Below, in pieces: positions 34,362 through 43,539 of a DNA stretch of 48,498 bases. The translations under genes were made by a program, and so were the position numbers. The notes below the pieces were generated by a model. That model worked only from the letters and a program-made list of their open reading frames with translations, did not search any database and had not been told where the DNA came from. This stretch comes from Pantoea rwandensis (GTDB taxonomy: Bacteria; Pseudomonadota; Gammaproteobacteria; Enterobacterales; Enterobacteriaceae), in the NCBI RefSeq assembly GCF_002095475.1, contig NZ_MLFR01000037.1:1-48498 (forward strand), read 5' to 3'. Every line of letters starts with the position of its first letter. The first letter of the stretch is position 1.

Positions 34362-35267
34362 ATGGATCAGTTGATGGCAATTCGGGCATTCGCTCGCGTC
34401 GTGGAGGCGGGAAATTTCACTCGAGCGGCTGATTCGCTGGATATGCCGAATGCGACCTTAAGCAAGTTAGTGCAAGAGCTGGAAGCCCATCTCGGCGTTC
34501 GTTTGCTACAGCGCACGACGCGGCGAGTCACGGTGACGCCAGAAGGGCGCGATTACTATGAAAAGGCGTTGCGCATCGTGCGTGATTTGGAAGACATAGA
34601 CAGTGCGTTTAATACAGAAAGCGGCACGCCACGGGGTTATTTACGCGTTGATATCGGCGGGTCTACGGCACGCGATGTGTTGATTCCGATGCTGCCGGAT
34701 TTCGTTGCGCGTTTTCCTGAGATTCGCATTGATCTAGGGGTGTCAGACCGCGCGGTGGATTTAATCGGTGATAACGTTGATTGTGTGATTCGTGGTGGCC
34801 CGCTGAGTGACTCTTCCTTGGTGGCGCGTCATCTTGGCGATGCAGAAATGATCACCTGCGCATCGCCTGGCTATCTGAAAACCTATGGCGTGCCAGCTTA
34901 CCCAGAGGAACTGAAAAACGGCCATCGCATGGTGAGCTATTTATCCTCACAAACGGGACGCGCGTTTCCGTTTCGCTATACGCTAAAGGGCGAAAGGCGC
35001 GAAATTAAAATCGAACATCGTATTGGCATCAATGAGAGTAATGCCCACCTCGTAGCGGCTGTGGCGGGATTGGGCATCATCCAGACGTTTCGCTATGCAG
35101 CGGCAGCCGACCTCAAGTCTGGCGCATTGGTGGAAATTCTTAGCGACTGGCGACCGGTACGCTATCCATTCCATGTGGTTTATCCACAGAATCGCCACCT
35201 GACGCAGCGTTTACGGCTGTTTATTGAGTGGCTGCGTGAGGTCTTTCCGACCCGGCTGAACGGGTGA
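34362..35267 (+). CDS. LysR-family regulator, DmlR/AaeR-like
   Basis: A 301-residue regulator beginning MDQLMAIRAFARVVEAGNFTRAAD, with helix-turn-helix to about residue 60 (MPNATLSKLVQELEAHLGVRLL QRTTRRVTVT pattern), then PRGYLRVDIGGS and CVIRGG motifs characteristic of the large subgroup that includes AaeR, DmlR and PA-type regulators. It precedes the EamA exporter at 35483 on the same strand with 215 bases between; that gap could hold the exporter promoter. The effector is unknown. Confidence 0.86.
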   Translation: MDQLMAIRAFARVVEAGNFTRAADSLDMPNATLSKLVQELEAHLGVRLLQRTTRRVTVTPEGRDYYEKALRIVRDLEDIDSAFNTESGTPRGYLRVDIGGSTARDVLIPMLPDFVARFPEIRIDLGVSDRAVDLIGDNVDCVIRGGPLSDSSLVARHLGDAEMITCASPGYLKTYGVPAYPEELKNGHRMVSYLSSQTGRAFPFRYTLKGERREIKIEHRIGINESNAHLVAAVAGLGIIQTFRYAAAADLKSGALVEILSDWRPVRYPFHVVYPQNRHLTQRLRLFIEWLREVFPTRLNG

Positions 35268-35482
35268 CAATGGCAACCCGTTCTGTTAACTTTTTGTTTC
35301 TCAAACTTCTATTCTTCAATACAGGCCAGCGTCAATGACACTTTCAATCGCACCTCTTTCGTCATACGGACATGGCCTGTATGCAATCTGCTGCCCACCG
35401 CCACCTCCGGCAATCGTTGTGGTTCGTTAAGAACCGAAAATCGTCACGCTATACCTTACAACGTTTGTTTCAGGAGCATTTT

Positions 35483-36349
35483 ATGTCTTCTCGTTCTTCC
35501 TTGGCGTCGCAAGCTGCGACGTCCGGCTTCGTATTGCTTTGGGGCAGTGCCGCCATTTTCTCCCGTCTGGGGCTCGATAATGCGTCACCCCTCGCGCTGT
35601 TGATTGTGCGGTTTGGCGTTGCACTGAGTGCCCTGTTGTTAGTTGGCATCTTTCGCCGCCGGTGGCTGCCGGATACCGGAACACGCAAAACGGTGTTATT
35701 GACCGGACTTATTCTGATTGGCGCTTATTCGGTGTGCTATTTCCAGGCGATGGCTGAAGGCGTCACACCAGGATTGATTGCCACAATTATGGGCATTCAG
35801 CCTATTCTCACGCTCTGTGTTGTCGAACGGCGCATGCAGGGCATGCGGCTGGTGGGCTTGTTGATTGCATTGGCAGGATTGGTGCTGTTGGTGTGGCGCA
35901 GTCTGGCGGCTTCGCAGCTTCCTTTGAGTGGTATCGTGTTCGCGCTGGCAGCCCTGCTGTGCATGACGTTTGGCGCCATCATGCAGAAAAAAGTCACGCA
36001 ACATCCGGCGCAGGTTCTGCCTTTGCAGTACGCCGTTAGCTTGGTGTTATGCGTATTGTTACTGCCACTGAAGCCATTCCATATCGACTTTACGCTTCAC
36101 TTTTGGGTTTCAGCGCTGTTTCTTGGCGTGATGATCTCGGTAGTAGCGCAGTTACTGCTTTATCGGCTGTTGAGTGCAGGCAGCATTGTTAATGTCACCA
36201 GCCTGTTTTACCTGGTGCCAGTGATCACTGCAGTATTGGACTATCTGTTGTTAGGACATGAATTGCCGTGGTCAGGGCTGATAGGGATGGTGGCGATTTT
36301 ACTGGGCATTATGCTGGTGTTTCGCGCGCCCCGTGTGAAAGCTATCTAA
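35483..36349 (+). CDS. EamA/DMT-family transporter
   Basis: A 288-residue ten-helix exporter. The ATG at 35483 is chosen because CAGGAG stands seven bases before it; the frame stays open upstream but that part is hydrophilic and without family pattern. Two EamA repeats are visible: FVLLWGSAAIFSRLGLDNASPLALLIVRF at the start of the first and VTSLFYLVPVITAVLDYLLLGHEL in the second (positions about 13-41 and 236-260). It follows a LysR gene and is closed by a strong terminator at 36356. The cargo is unknown. Confidence 0.87.
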   Translation: MSSRSSLASQAATSGFVLLWGSAAIFSRLGLDNASPLALLIVRFGVALSALLLVGIFRRRWLPDTGTRKTVLLTGLILIGAYSVCYFQAMAEGVTPGLIATIMGIQPILTLCVVERRMQGMRLVGLLIALAGLVLLVWRSLAASQLPLSGIVFALAALLCMTFGAIMQKKVTQHPAQVLPLQYAVSLVLCVLLLPLKPFHIDFTLHFWVSALFLGVMISVVAQLLLYRLLSAGSIVNVTSLFYLVPVITAVLDYLLLGHELPWSGLIGMVAILLGIMLVFRAPRVKAI

Positions 36350-36355
36350 GGTGAT

Positions 36356-36388
36356 AAGGGAGCGACATCAAGGTCGCTCCCTTGCTTT
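36356..36388. terminator. Intrinsic terminator between converging genes
   Basis: AAGGGAGCGAC (36356-36366) pairs perfectly with GTCGCTCCCTT (36373-36383), followed by GCTTTT on the plus strand. It ends the EamA transcript and may also act on the converging SDR transcript. Confidence 0.85.
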
Positions 36389-37288
36389 TCATCCATTAGA
36401 CGGTGCCGGTACCGCCATCCGAACACCACACCTGTCCTGAAGTAAAGCTGTTGGTGGATTCGGCGAAGGTGACATACAGCGGTGCAATTTCAGCCGGTTG
36501 TCCCGGACGCCCAGCGGCGCTGTGGCACCAAACTGTTCAATTTTTTGCTGTGGCTGGCCACCGCAAACCTGCAACGGCGTCCAGTACGGCCCAGGAGCCA
36601 CGGCATTAACACGAATCTGCTTCTCCGCCAGCTGCTTAGCCAATGCTTTGGTAAAAGCGGCAATTGAGGCTTTGGTTTGCGCATAATCCAGCAGAATAGC
36701 GCTGGGATCATAAGCCTGGACCGAAGTGGTATTGATAATCGATGAACCTGCTGGCAAATAGGGTATGGCCGCTTTGGTTATCCAGAACATGGCATACACA
36801 TTGGTCTTAAAGGTGGCGTCAAAATCTTCGGTGGAAAGCGTAAGAATGGATTCGTTAAATTGCTGGCGGCCTGCGTTATTGACCAACAAATCTAAACCCT
36901 CTAATTTTCCAGCAGCTTCTTTCACCAATTGTTGGCAAAAAGATTCAGAACGAATATCACCGGGGATAGCGACAGCTTTTCGGCCTTCCGCTTCGATTAA
37001 TTTAATGACCTCAACAGCGTCCTGTTCTTCATCAGGAAGATAATTAATCGCGACATCAGCACCTTCACGTGCAAATGCAATCGCAACTGCACGACCAATG
37101 CCGGAATCTCCTCCAGTAATTAATGCTTTGCGACCAATAAGACGACCCGTACCGCGATAGCTGGTTTCACCATGATCAGGACGCGGTTCCATTTCACTGG
37201 CGAGTCCTGGAATAGGTTGGTGCTGTTTTTTAAACGGCGGTTTAGGATATTCTTGGCTTGCCAATTTAATGTGGTTTGATGACGACAT
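36389..37288 (-). pseudogene. yghA: YghA-like SDR aldehyde reductase with a C-terminal frameshift
   Basis: A short-chain dehydrogenase of the YghA type (long N-terminal arm with PKPPFKKQHQP and PGL, then TGGDSGIG, NNAG, and the Tyr-Lys pair in DYAQTKAS). The ATG at 37288 has GGAG six bases upstream. After GATAPLG (about 36515) the frame goes wrong: the encoded tail is Pro/Arg-rich and unlike the family. In the neighbouring minus-strand frame the expected end appears (GRPGQPAE...FTSGQVWCSDGGTGTV, stop at 36396). Loss of one G in a GGGG run at about 36509-36516 explains it. The active site is intact, but the C-terminal part that shapes substrate binding is replaced, so activity is doubtful; a sequencing error is an alternative. 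Confidence 0.85.
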
Positions 37289-37457
37289 ACATATCTCCAT
37301 ATAACGCGTTGCGAATCAGTAAAGCCTGGCAAAGATGTGATGTTTGTCACTTTTAAACTGGATAAATAGGAAATTAATTTAAGCGAGGCGTAATGCTCAG
37401 GATGAACGTGGTAGGGGAGGAGTCAAGCTAAAACAAGGCATAGGTGGTTATAAAATA

Positions 37458-37504
37458 AGAATAAGTGCAACACAGTTAAAAGGTTTTACTGTTGCACTTA
37501 TTCT
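37458..37504 (-). terminator. Terminator of the KGG-protein gene
   Basis: A long stem, AGAATAAGTGCAAC with GTTGCACTTATTCT (14 of 14), with AGT/ACT pairing above it. On the minus strand the stem is followed by TATTTTATAA. It lies 13 bases after the stop of the KGG gene. The rest of 37301-37516 is AT-rich and contains no gene that I can support. Confidence 0.75.
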
Positions 37505-37516
37505 CTTCAAAAGGCG

Positions 37517-37687
37517 TTAAGAGCCTTTATTGCTGCTTTTGCCGCCTTTCTTGCCGGCTTCAGACGCTTTTTCGCGGTCGTTTTTGAAATTACCACCACC
37601 GCTATTCTGACCACCTTTTTTACCGGCTTCTGATGCTTTTTGTTTATCATCAGCAAAATTACCTGAACCGCCTCTATGCTCGGCCAT
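37517..37687 (-). CDS. yciG: KGG-repeat stress-induced protein (YciG/GsiB-like)
   Basis: A 56-residue, very hydrophilic protein beginning MAEHRGGSGNFADDKQK. It carries two tandem KGG units, each reading GNF-(A/K)-(D/N)D-(K/R)-(Q/E)-KASEAGKKGG, followed by a short Ser/Lys tail. This is the stress-induced KGG family (YciG of enterics, GsiB of Bacillus), linked to general stress and stationary phase; members are thought to be disordered hydrophilin-like proteins. It is too short for routine calling but the repeat makes it convincing. A terminator stem follows at 37458-37504. The upstream gap to 37881 holds no other gene. Confidence 0.88.
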   Translation of the reverse strand: MAEHRGGSGNFADDKQKASEAGKKGGQNSGGGNFKNDREKASEAGKKGGKSSNKGS

Positions 37688-37880
37688 AATATGTCCTAAT
37701 CATGAGTTTTAAAAAATGTAACGACGCTGAAAAATCATCGTTATTCATGTGGTGCAGGAATAATTCTAGTTGTGCAAAAAATATTCACAAGCGCAGCGCT
37801 GATTGCTTCATAAATAACCTGTGGTGAATTTAATTCGAAAGTTATGAGTGGCTTATGCAGCGTTCACTTAGCGATAAAAT

Positions 37881-37907
37881 AACCGGAGCGTCATTTACGC
37901 TCCGGTT
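37881..37907 (-). terminator. Terminator of the siderophore receptor operon
   Basis: AACCGGAGCGT (37881-37891) pairs perfectly with ACGCTCCGGTT (37897-37907), loop CATTT. In the minus direction, in which the receptor and binding-protein genes run, it is followed by ATTTTATCG. It begins ten bases after the binding-protein stop. Confidence 0.83.
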
Positions 37908-37916
37908 TAAGATAAA

Positions 37917-39077
37917 TTATTTAGCGGGCATTTGGGCAAAATAGGTTCCGCTGTAGGGAATCGGCAGAAAATCGTGGAAGATCTGTTTCAACGTTTTTTC
38001 GGGCTCAATGTCTGTAAACAACTGCGGATAAAGAGTTTTTGCCATAAATTCGGTTGCGGCAATATGCCAAGGGCTGAGATAAAAATTCATCCAAATCACC
38101 GCGGAGTGTCCATTATGCAGTGCGGTGAGTTCACGCAATCCATTTTGCTGCGCGGTCAACTGCTTAAAGCTACTTTGCACCGCGTTTAGCGCCACTTCTG
38201 GCCCCAGCTTGAGTAACCCTTGGGCATCGTTATTGCCAAAACCCGTAGCAAAATAGAAATCCGGCTGGGCTGCAATGACTTGCTCTTCACTCAAACGCCC
38301 GAACACCCCATGCTGAGTTTGACGGGCGATGTTGTCGCCACCCGCCGCATTCAGCAATTCACCCAGGCTACCATTGACTGCGGTGACACAGCATTCATTA
38401 CGTCGGCCTAAGTGCAGTTGCAGCAGTACCGAGGGCTTTTTGCCGTGATAGGTGTTGAGACGTTCACGAATCACCTGCATGTGCGCATCATAGAAACGAT
38501 TGAACGCCTGTGCCCGTGCCTGCTGATCCAATACTTCACCAAAGATCTCCACGCTACGACGGGTATTTTTCAGGAGATGGACGCGTAGATCGATCTTCAC
38601 AACCGGGATATGAGCGGCTTTTAACATGCTGACTAACCGCAAATCTGCATCGTCGTAGCGCGCCAGGCTGGGCAAGATAACCACATCGGGTTTGAGTGCC
38701 AAGATTTGCTCAGGGTTAATGGCGTTCGGGCCACCAGGTCCGAGTGAGGGGATCTTCAGCATCTGCGGGAATTGGCGTGCGAAGCTATTCCACGTTTGGC
38801 TGTCGTACTTTTTGAGATCCTGTGGCCACGCCACAATGTGCTGAAACGGATCGCCCGGCTCGAGCAGGGCGAGGGTATACAGCATTCGGCTCTCGCCTAA
38901 TACAATGCGTTGAGGATGATCGGGTATCTCTACCTGATTGCCGTCTATATCAGTAACGGTTTTTGCCAATGCCGCGCTGCTTAACACCAGTAAAAAGCAG
39001 GCCAAGACAAACAGCATCGGACCGAGTAGAGAAGGGGCGCGACGCGCGCCTGCTTTAACAACAGAATCAGAACTCAA
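37917..39077 (-). CDS. Periplasmic siderophore/metal-chelate binding protein
   Basis: A 386-residue class III binding protein. An N-terminal segment (about residues 18-38) acts as signal peptide or anchor, and the mature part begins near KTVTDIDGNQVEIPDHPQRIV, the standard opening of FhuD/FepB/BtuF-like proteins. INPEQILALKPDVVILPS and ADLRLVSMLKAAHIPVVKID are further family signatures. It overlaps the 3' end of the TonB-dependent receptor gene by 11 bases, so the two are co-translated. No permease or ATPase follows, which means it either feeds a transporter encoded elsewhere or acts in regulation or release of the chelate. Confidence 0.87.
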   Translation of the reverse strand: MSSDSVVKAGARRAPSLLGPMLFVLACFLLVLSSAALAKTVTDIDGNQVEIPDHPQRIVLGESRMLYTLALLEPGDPFQHIVAWPQDLKKYDSQTWNSFARQFPQMLKIPSLGPGGPNAINPEQILALKPDVVILPSLARYDDADLRLVSMLKAAHIPVVKIDLRVHLLKNTRRSVEIFGEVLDQQARAQAFNRFYDAHMQVIRERLNTYHGKKPSVLLQLHLGRRNECCVTAVNGSLGELLNAAGGDNIARQTQHGVFGRLSEEQVIAAQPDFYFATGFGNNDAQGLLKLGPEVALNAVQSSFKQLTAQQNGLRELTALHNGHSAVIWMNFYLSPWHIAATEFMAKTLYPQLFTDIEPEKTLKQIFHDFLPIPYSGTYFAQMPAK

Positions 39078-41196
39078 CGCTGGCCTCGAGCATCAGATTA
39101 CGGGTTTCGCCTTCACGCACGCGCAGATTGCCGCCGCTGGAAGTGTAATAGTGTTTGTTGAACAGATTGTTCATGTTCAGTTTCAATTGGGTTTTCTCGC
39201 CAAACAGCTGATTGTTCCAGGCAATAAAACTGTCTGCCACTACGTAGTCTGGCAGGGTAAAGCTGTTCTCTGGATCGCCGGCGCGAGTACCGATATAGCG
39301 AGCACCGCCACCGACGCGGAAGTCACCTGGGACCCCACGAATAGAGAGATTATGGCTCAGATAGAGTGCCCCAGAGTGGCGTGGCGCGTTTTGCAGGCGG
39401 TTGCCATTGTTCGCAGAATTCACGCCATCGTCGACGATCTCCGCTTTATCGTAACTGTAGTTGGCGCTCAGGTCCCATCCTGGTAACACCTCGCCATTCA
39501 ATTCAAATTCTGCACCGCTGGAGCGTGCTTTATTGATCGCGCGTGTCGTGCCGTTAATGCTCAGTGACATGTCACGCTCATCAATACGATACAGGGCTAC
39601 GCTAGCAAACAGTTTTGGTGAGATCTGCCATTTGCTACCGACTTCCCACGTGGTGCCCTGTTCCGGTTTGCCGACATTGCCATCATCGTCGACATCGGTA
39701 GAAGGCGTGAAGGATTTGCTAAAACTGGTGTACAGCGACACATCAGGCGTTAATTTGTAGATCAAACCGGCCTGAGGTAAAAACTTATCCCCTTCGCTGT
39801 TGAGCGTTTCCACAACAGGATCGAAGCCTTTGGAAGCACGCTGTTCGTAATGCTGATAACGCCCGCCTAACACGGCAATCCAATCTTCCGTCAGTGAAAT
39901 ACTGTCTTTGGCATACACTGAGCGGCTATGAATACGGTTGAGATTGTTGGCGTTAGCGGTATTTTCCGTGGTGCTGTTGGTGACAGGTGACAAAATATCG
40001 TATTGCGGAGCGGTAAAGTTAAATCCGGTATTGGATTTTCCTTGAAATTGATGCGCACGGTAAGTCTGGTTCATCTCGTAGTCAGTGCCCAACACGATGT
40101 TGTGAGTCATGCCAAGCAGCTGTTGTGATCCCAGAAGATCCCATGAAACATATTTGGTTTTGTGGTTGAAGCCGCGGTTGGCGTCGGCCCGGCGAGTCAC
40201 TACGCCCGTCGTCGGATTGACGGCGGTGACGCGCACTTCATTGTTGTCGTACTGGCGTTGATTCCAACCAAAAGTGACGCGGGTGCTCCAGTCATCATTG
40301 AATTGCCAGTCGTAATGCGCATTGAAGGTCTTGTTGTGACCCCAAGCGTGATTGGCTTTATCATCGAGGCGGTCTTTATAACCGATATCCAGCGGCTTAC
40401 CATTGATAAACGCGGTTCCGCGATCGTAAGGAATATCATACTGATAATCTTCGTAGCTGATCAGGAAGCTGGCTTTTTCACCATACCATTGCAGCGAAGG
40501 CGCAATCAGCGTGTGTTTATCGCTGCCGAAGTTGCGCCAGTAATCTTGGTTCTGCTTTTCGGCAATTAAGCGAAAGGCAAAGCCGTTGCCTAAAGGGCCA
40601 GTGACATCGACCGTTCCCGCACCGCCACCTTCACTTGATGAACGCCCGCTCACTTTGGTGTGCCAGTCATACTGTGGCTTTTTGCTTACCACATTAATGA
40701 CGCCACCCGGATTTTGGATGCCATAGAGTAAAGATGCTGAACCCTTCAGCACTTCAACGCGTTCAGTGGTCGCGTCAAAATTTAACCCCTGACTGCTGCG
40801 CACGCCGTCACGATAAACTGAGCCATCGGAATTGCTGCCAAACCCACGGCGTACAAAGCCATCCTCCGTGCCCGCCAGCGTATTTCCTTCACTCACGCCA
40901 CTGACAAATCGCATCGCATCGGCAAGGCTTGAGGCCTGATAATCTTCAAGTTGCTGTTGTGTCACGACGCTGATGGATTGTGCTTCATTGAGGCGCGGCG
41001 TCGGGGTTTTGCTAGCAACAGAGCTGCTGGTGGCATTATACCCTTGCGTACTGTTTTCCTGCGCGGAGACGGTCAACGTGCTACCGCTCTCTGCCGCCAT
41101 GCTGCTGGCTGCACTCAATACGGTAACGCCGTAAATCGCGGCAATAATCGCCGGATGACGTTGTGTTTTAAAAGTGAACGGCTTGTTGTTATTCAT
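39067..41196 (-). CDS. TonB-dependent siderophore receptor
   Basis: A 709-residue outer-membrane receptor with signal peptide (cleavage near residue 34, SMAA-ES), TonB box-like STLTVSA, plug with EAQSISVVTQQQLED and VLKGSASLLYGIQNPGGVINVVSKKP, and a complete beta-barrel ending LMLEASVEF with terminal Phe. It is of the FcuA/FhuA/FoxA-like siderophore class; the chelate cannot be named from sequence. A Fur box lies about 140 bases upstream. It is intact, unlike the receptor at 6925, and the two differ strongly in sequence, so they should serve different siderophores. Confidence 0.92.
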   Translation of the reverse strand: MNNNKPFTFKTQRHPAIIAAIYGVTVLSAASSMAAESGSTLTVSAQENSTQGYNATSSSVASKTPTPRLNEAQSISVVTQQQLEDYQASSLADAMRFVSGVSEGNTLAGTEDGFVRRGFGSNSDGSVYRDGVRSSQGLNFDATTERVEVLKGSASLLYGIQNPGGVINVVSKKPQYDWHTKVSGRSSSEGGGAGTVDVTGPLGNGFAFRLIAEKQNQDYWRNFGSDKHTLIAPSLQWYGEKASFLISYEDYQYDIPYDRGTAFINGKPLDIGYKDRLDDKANHAWGHNKTFNAHYDWQFNDDWSTRVTFGWNQRQYDNNEVRVTAVNPTTGVVTRRADANRGFNHKTKYVSWDLLGSQQLLGMTHNIVLGTDYEMNQTYRAHQFQGKSNTGFNFTAPQYDILSPVTNSTTENTANANNLNRIHSRSVYAKDSISLTEDWIAVLGGRYQHYEQRASKGFDPVVETLNSEGDKFLPQAGLIYKLTPDVSLYTSFSKSFTPSTDVDDDGNVGKPEQGTTWEVGSKWQISPKLFASVALYRIDERDMSLSINGTTRAINKARSSGAEFELNGEVLPGWDLSANYSYDKAEIVDDGVNSANNGNRLQNAPRHSGALYLSHNLSIRGVPGDFRVGGGARYIGTRAGDPENSFTLPDYVVADSFIAWNNQLFGEKTQLKLNMNNLFNKHYYTSSGGNLRVREGETRNLMLEASVEF

Positions 41197-41617
41197 TTAA
41201 ATTAAACCTGGTGTTGGTGCGGGATTAATTTTCGTCCATGAAACGAAGTAATAAGTTAAATTTTTTCAAACATTAAGGCGTTATTTAGCTCTGCGATATT
41301 TGCGCAACATATCGCGTAAAATCGACTCCCTTAACGTTATTGAGAATCATTCAAACATGAAAAAATGTAGTAGTAAATCGAAATAATAGCGTGGATACTA
41401 CAGCAAGATTTGCGTTAATGTTAAGGTTTGATATTCTGTTTAATTCTTATAATTTAAATTAAAAATCAGTTACTTGAATTAATCTCTCTATGGGATTCGT
41501 TCGCAAGTGTCGTGATGGTCTTAAACCGGACTTGGCCGTTTTTATGCCAAAAATTCACTACATGGTGACTTGATAATGGTCACCAAGGGCAGTCATCAGA
41601 CAACAGCAGGAAAGCAG
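41197..41617. other. AT-rich intergenic region between siderophore receptor and RpiR gene
   Basis: 420 bases without a supported gene. It holds the Fur box at 41336-41354 and a receptor leader of about 140 bases. The remainder (about 41360-41560) is AT-rich and shows only weak promoter-like stretches; I see no other structure. Confidence 0.6.
41336..41354 (-). promoter_or_regulatory. Fur box upstream of siderophore receptor operon
   Basis: GTTATTGAGAATCATTCAA matches the Fur consensus in its core (ATTGAGAATCATT against AATGATAATCATT). Its place upstream of the receptor-binding protein operon fits repression by iron. Confidence 0.78.
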
Positions 41618-42504
41618 ATGGCGGTAAATAAAATTAAAAATCGGGTTGATGTATTAGGTGAGCGTTACCGTGCGCGTGCGCCATCATTATCATCCAGCCT
41701 TCAGTCGGTCGCGCGATATATCCACGATAATCGTGAGGCAATATTAGATGCAACCGCAATGGAAATAGCCGATGCGACGCAGACCTCGGACGCCACCGTC
41801 GTGCGAACAGTACAGGCATTGGGATTTGCCGGACTACGTGATTTGAAAACGACGTTGGTGCGTGGTTTGGACCGGCGATGAACTCTGAAGAGAAGATGAG
41901 CGCAACGGTGAGCGAACTCTCTTGCGATATTAATTCCGGTATTGATTTTGTGCTGGGCGGCCATAAACGCGCCTGTGATGCACTTTCAGAACCGCATAAC
42001 CGTCAGGCGGTAGCGAGAGCCGTAGCCATGTTAATTGAGGCACGCCAGGTAGCGCTTTTTGGCATCAATGCATCAGGCATACTGGCCGACTACAGCGCTC
42101 GGTTATTCACACGCATTGGTATTCCAGCAGTGACACTCAATCGTTCTGGGATTGCATTGGCTGAACAGCTCATCACCTTGCAGCGTGGGGATGTGTTAAT
42201 CATGATGGCGCAGAAATCAGCCCATCGTGAAGGCCTGACGACCCTAAAAGAAGCCAAACGCCTTGGTATGCCTGTGATTTTGTTAACCAATGCGCTTGAT
42301 TCTGCGTTCGCTAAAGAGGCGGATGTGATCATCAATGTGCCGCGCGGCGGTGAAAATGGTCGTATGCCGCTTCATGGCACGGTACTGGTCTGTCTGGAGA
42401 TGTTGATTCTTTCTGTGGCGTCTGCCACTTCATCGCGGACGGTTAAGACCATGAAGCGTATCCAGGATCTTAACCGTTCACTTAAACCCGCCAGTAAAAA
42501 GTGA
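41618..42504 (+). pseudogene. MurR/RpiR-type regulator split by a frameshift
   Basis: Two overlapping frames together make one RpiR regulator. The first (to 41881) carries the HTH_6 DNA-binding domain (SLQSVARYIHDNREAILDATAMEIADATQTSDATVVRTV in outline); the second (from 41878) starts ATGAACTCTGAA and carries the SIS sugar-phosphate domain (VALFGINASGILADYSARLF, VLIMMAQKSAHREGLTTLKEAKR). They overlap by ATGA at the usual linker. Restoring one base near 41877 would give a normal protein of about 295 residues, so a single-base deletion is likely, though coupled translation of two halves is conceivable. The start at 41618 has AGGAAAG upstream. Its target is not clear: it converges with the EamA gene. 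Confidence 0.78.
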
Positions 42505-43422
42505 TTAGGAGCGGACTTTACGCCAGTTTTCCAGGCCATTGCTGTTCACCAGCCAGATGGAGAACACAATCAATACGGATGCGCTAATGAAGCCCTGATT
42601 GATCTGCTCACCGAGTACCAGCCATCCCCAAAAAATACCAAACGGAGGGATCAGAAAGGTCACGGTCAAGGTGCGCAGCGGGCCGATATCCGCCAGTAGG
42701 CGGAAGTAGATAATGTAGGCCAAGGCGGTACAGATAAAGCCGATCGCGAGAATGCAGCCCCAGACTTCCGGGATCTGCCAGTTCGCAGCAGGCGTTTGCG
42801 GGGCGGTAAAGGCGAAAAATGGCAGCAGGAAAAGCGAGGCACCGAGCTGGCTACCAAACGCGACTTTGGTGGCATCCAAACCACCGCGAGCGCCGATCCA
42901 GCGCTTTGCCAGGAACCCGGCAAAACCGTAGCAGGTGGTTGCCACCAGACAGGCGACAATCCCCAACACCAACGCTTGCGACAGCACGACTTCGCCCGTG
43001 GTGCTGATCAAAATAATGCCGATGAAACCCACTACCATTCCCAACACTTTGCTGAAGGTCAGCTTTTCATTAAAGAAGGCGGCGCCGATGATCACGCCCA
43101 TCAACGGTGTGGTGGCGTTAAGGATGGCGGAGTAGCCGGCGGGTAGTACCCGTGCAGCAAGGCAATACATCAGAAAAGGTAATCCTGAATTGATGACTCC
43201 CAGCAGCATCGCCGAGCTCAGTTTGCCGTCAACTCGACGGGGGATTCGCATCACCGCCATCACCACTAACAGGCCGAAGGCACCGCACAAGACACGCAGA
43301 AACGCGGTATTGACTGCACCGAGAGCAGGAACGGCAATACGCATAAACAGAAAACTGGCACCCCAAATAGCCGCCAGCAGAAGAAGTCGCAACGAGTCCG
43401 TAGTTCGCATGATTAAATTCAT
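42505..43422 (-). CDS. EamA/DMT-family transporter
   Basis: An exporter of about 305 residues with ten membrane helices in two EamA repeats (LLLLAAIWGASFLFMRIAVPALG at the start; ILNATTPLMGVIIGAAFFNEKLT closing the first; FLIPPFGIFWGWLVLGEQIN in the second). Starts at 43422 (MNLIMRTT) or 43410 (MRTTDSLRL) are both possible; neither has a strong ribosome site, and longer frames add an unlikely N-terminus. It abuts the converging RpiR gene with no spacer. It is the third DMT-family exporter within 13 kb; no substrate can be given. Confidence 0.86.
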   Translation of the reverse strand: MNLIMRTTDSLRLLLLAAIWGASFLFMRIAVPALGAVNTAFLRVLCGAFGLLVVMAVMRIPRRVDGKLSSAMLLGVINSGLPFLMYCLAARVLPAGYSAILNATTPLMGVIIGAAFFNEKLTFSKVLGMVVGFIGIILISTTGEVVLSQALVLGIVACLVATTCYGFAGFLAKRWIGARGGLDATKVAFGSQLGASLFLLPFFAFTAPQTPAANWQIPEVWGCILAIGFICTALAYIIYFRLLADIGPLRTLTVTFLIPPFGIFWGWLVLGEQINQGFISASVLIVFSIWLVNSNGLENWRKVRS

Positions 43423-43539
43423 GTACAAAAGAAGAGAGCTGACATCATAGCAAAGTTTCTTAACACTCATAGTGGGCACAGGGTGCTATGTTAAAAGCCT
43501 ATTTTGAGAAATAGCCTGTGAAAACAGCAAGGAAGTGTT

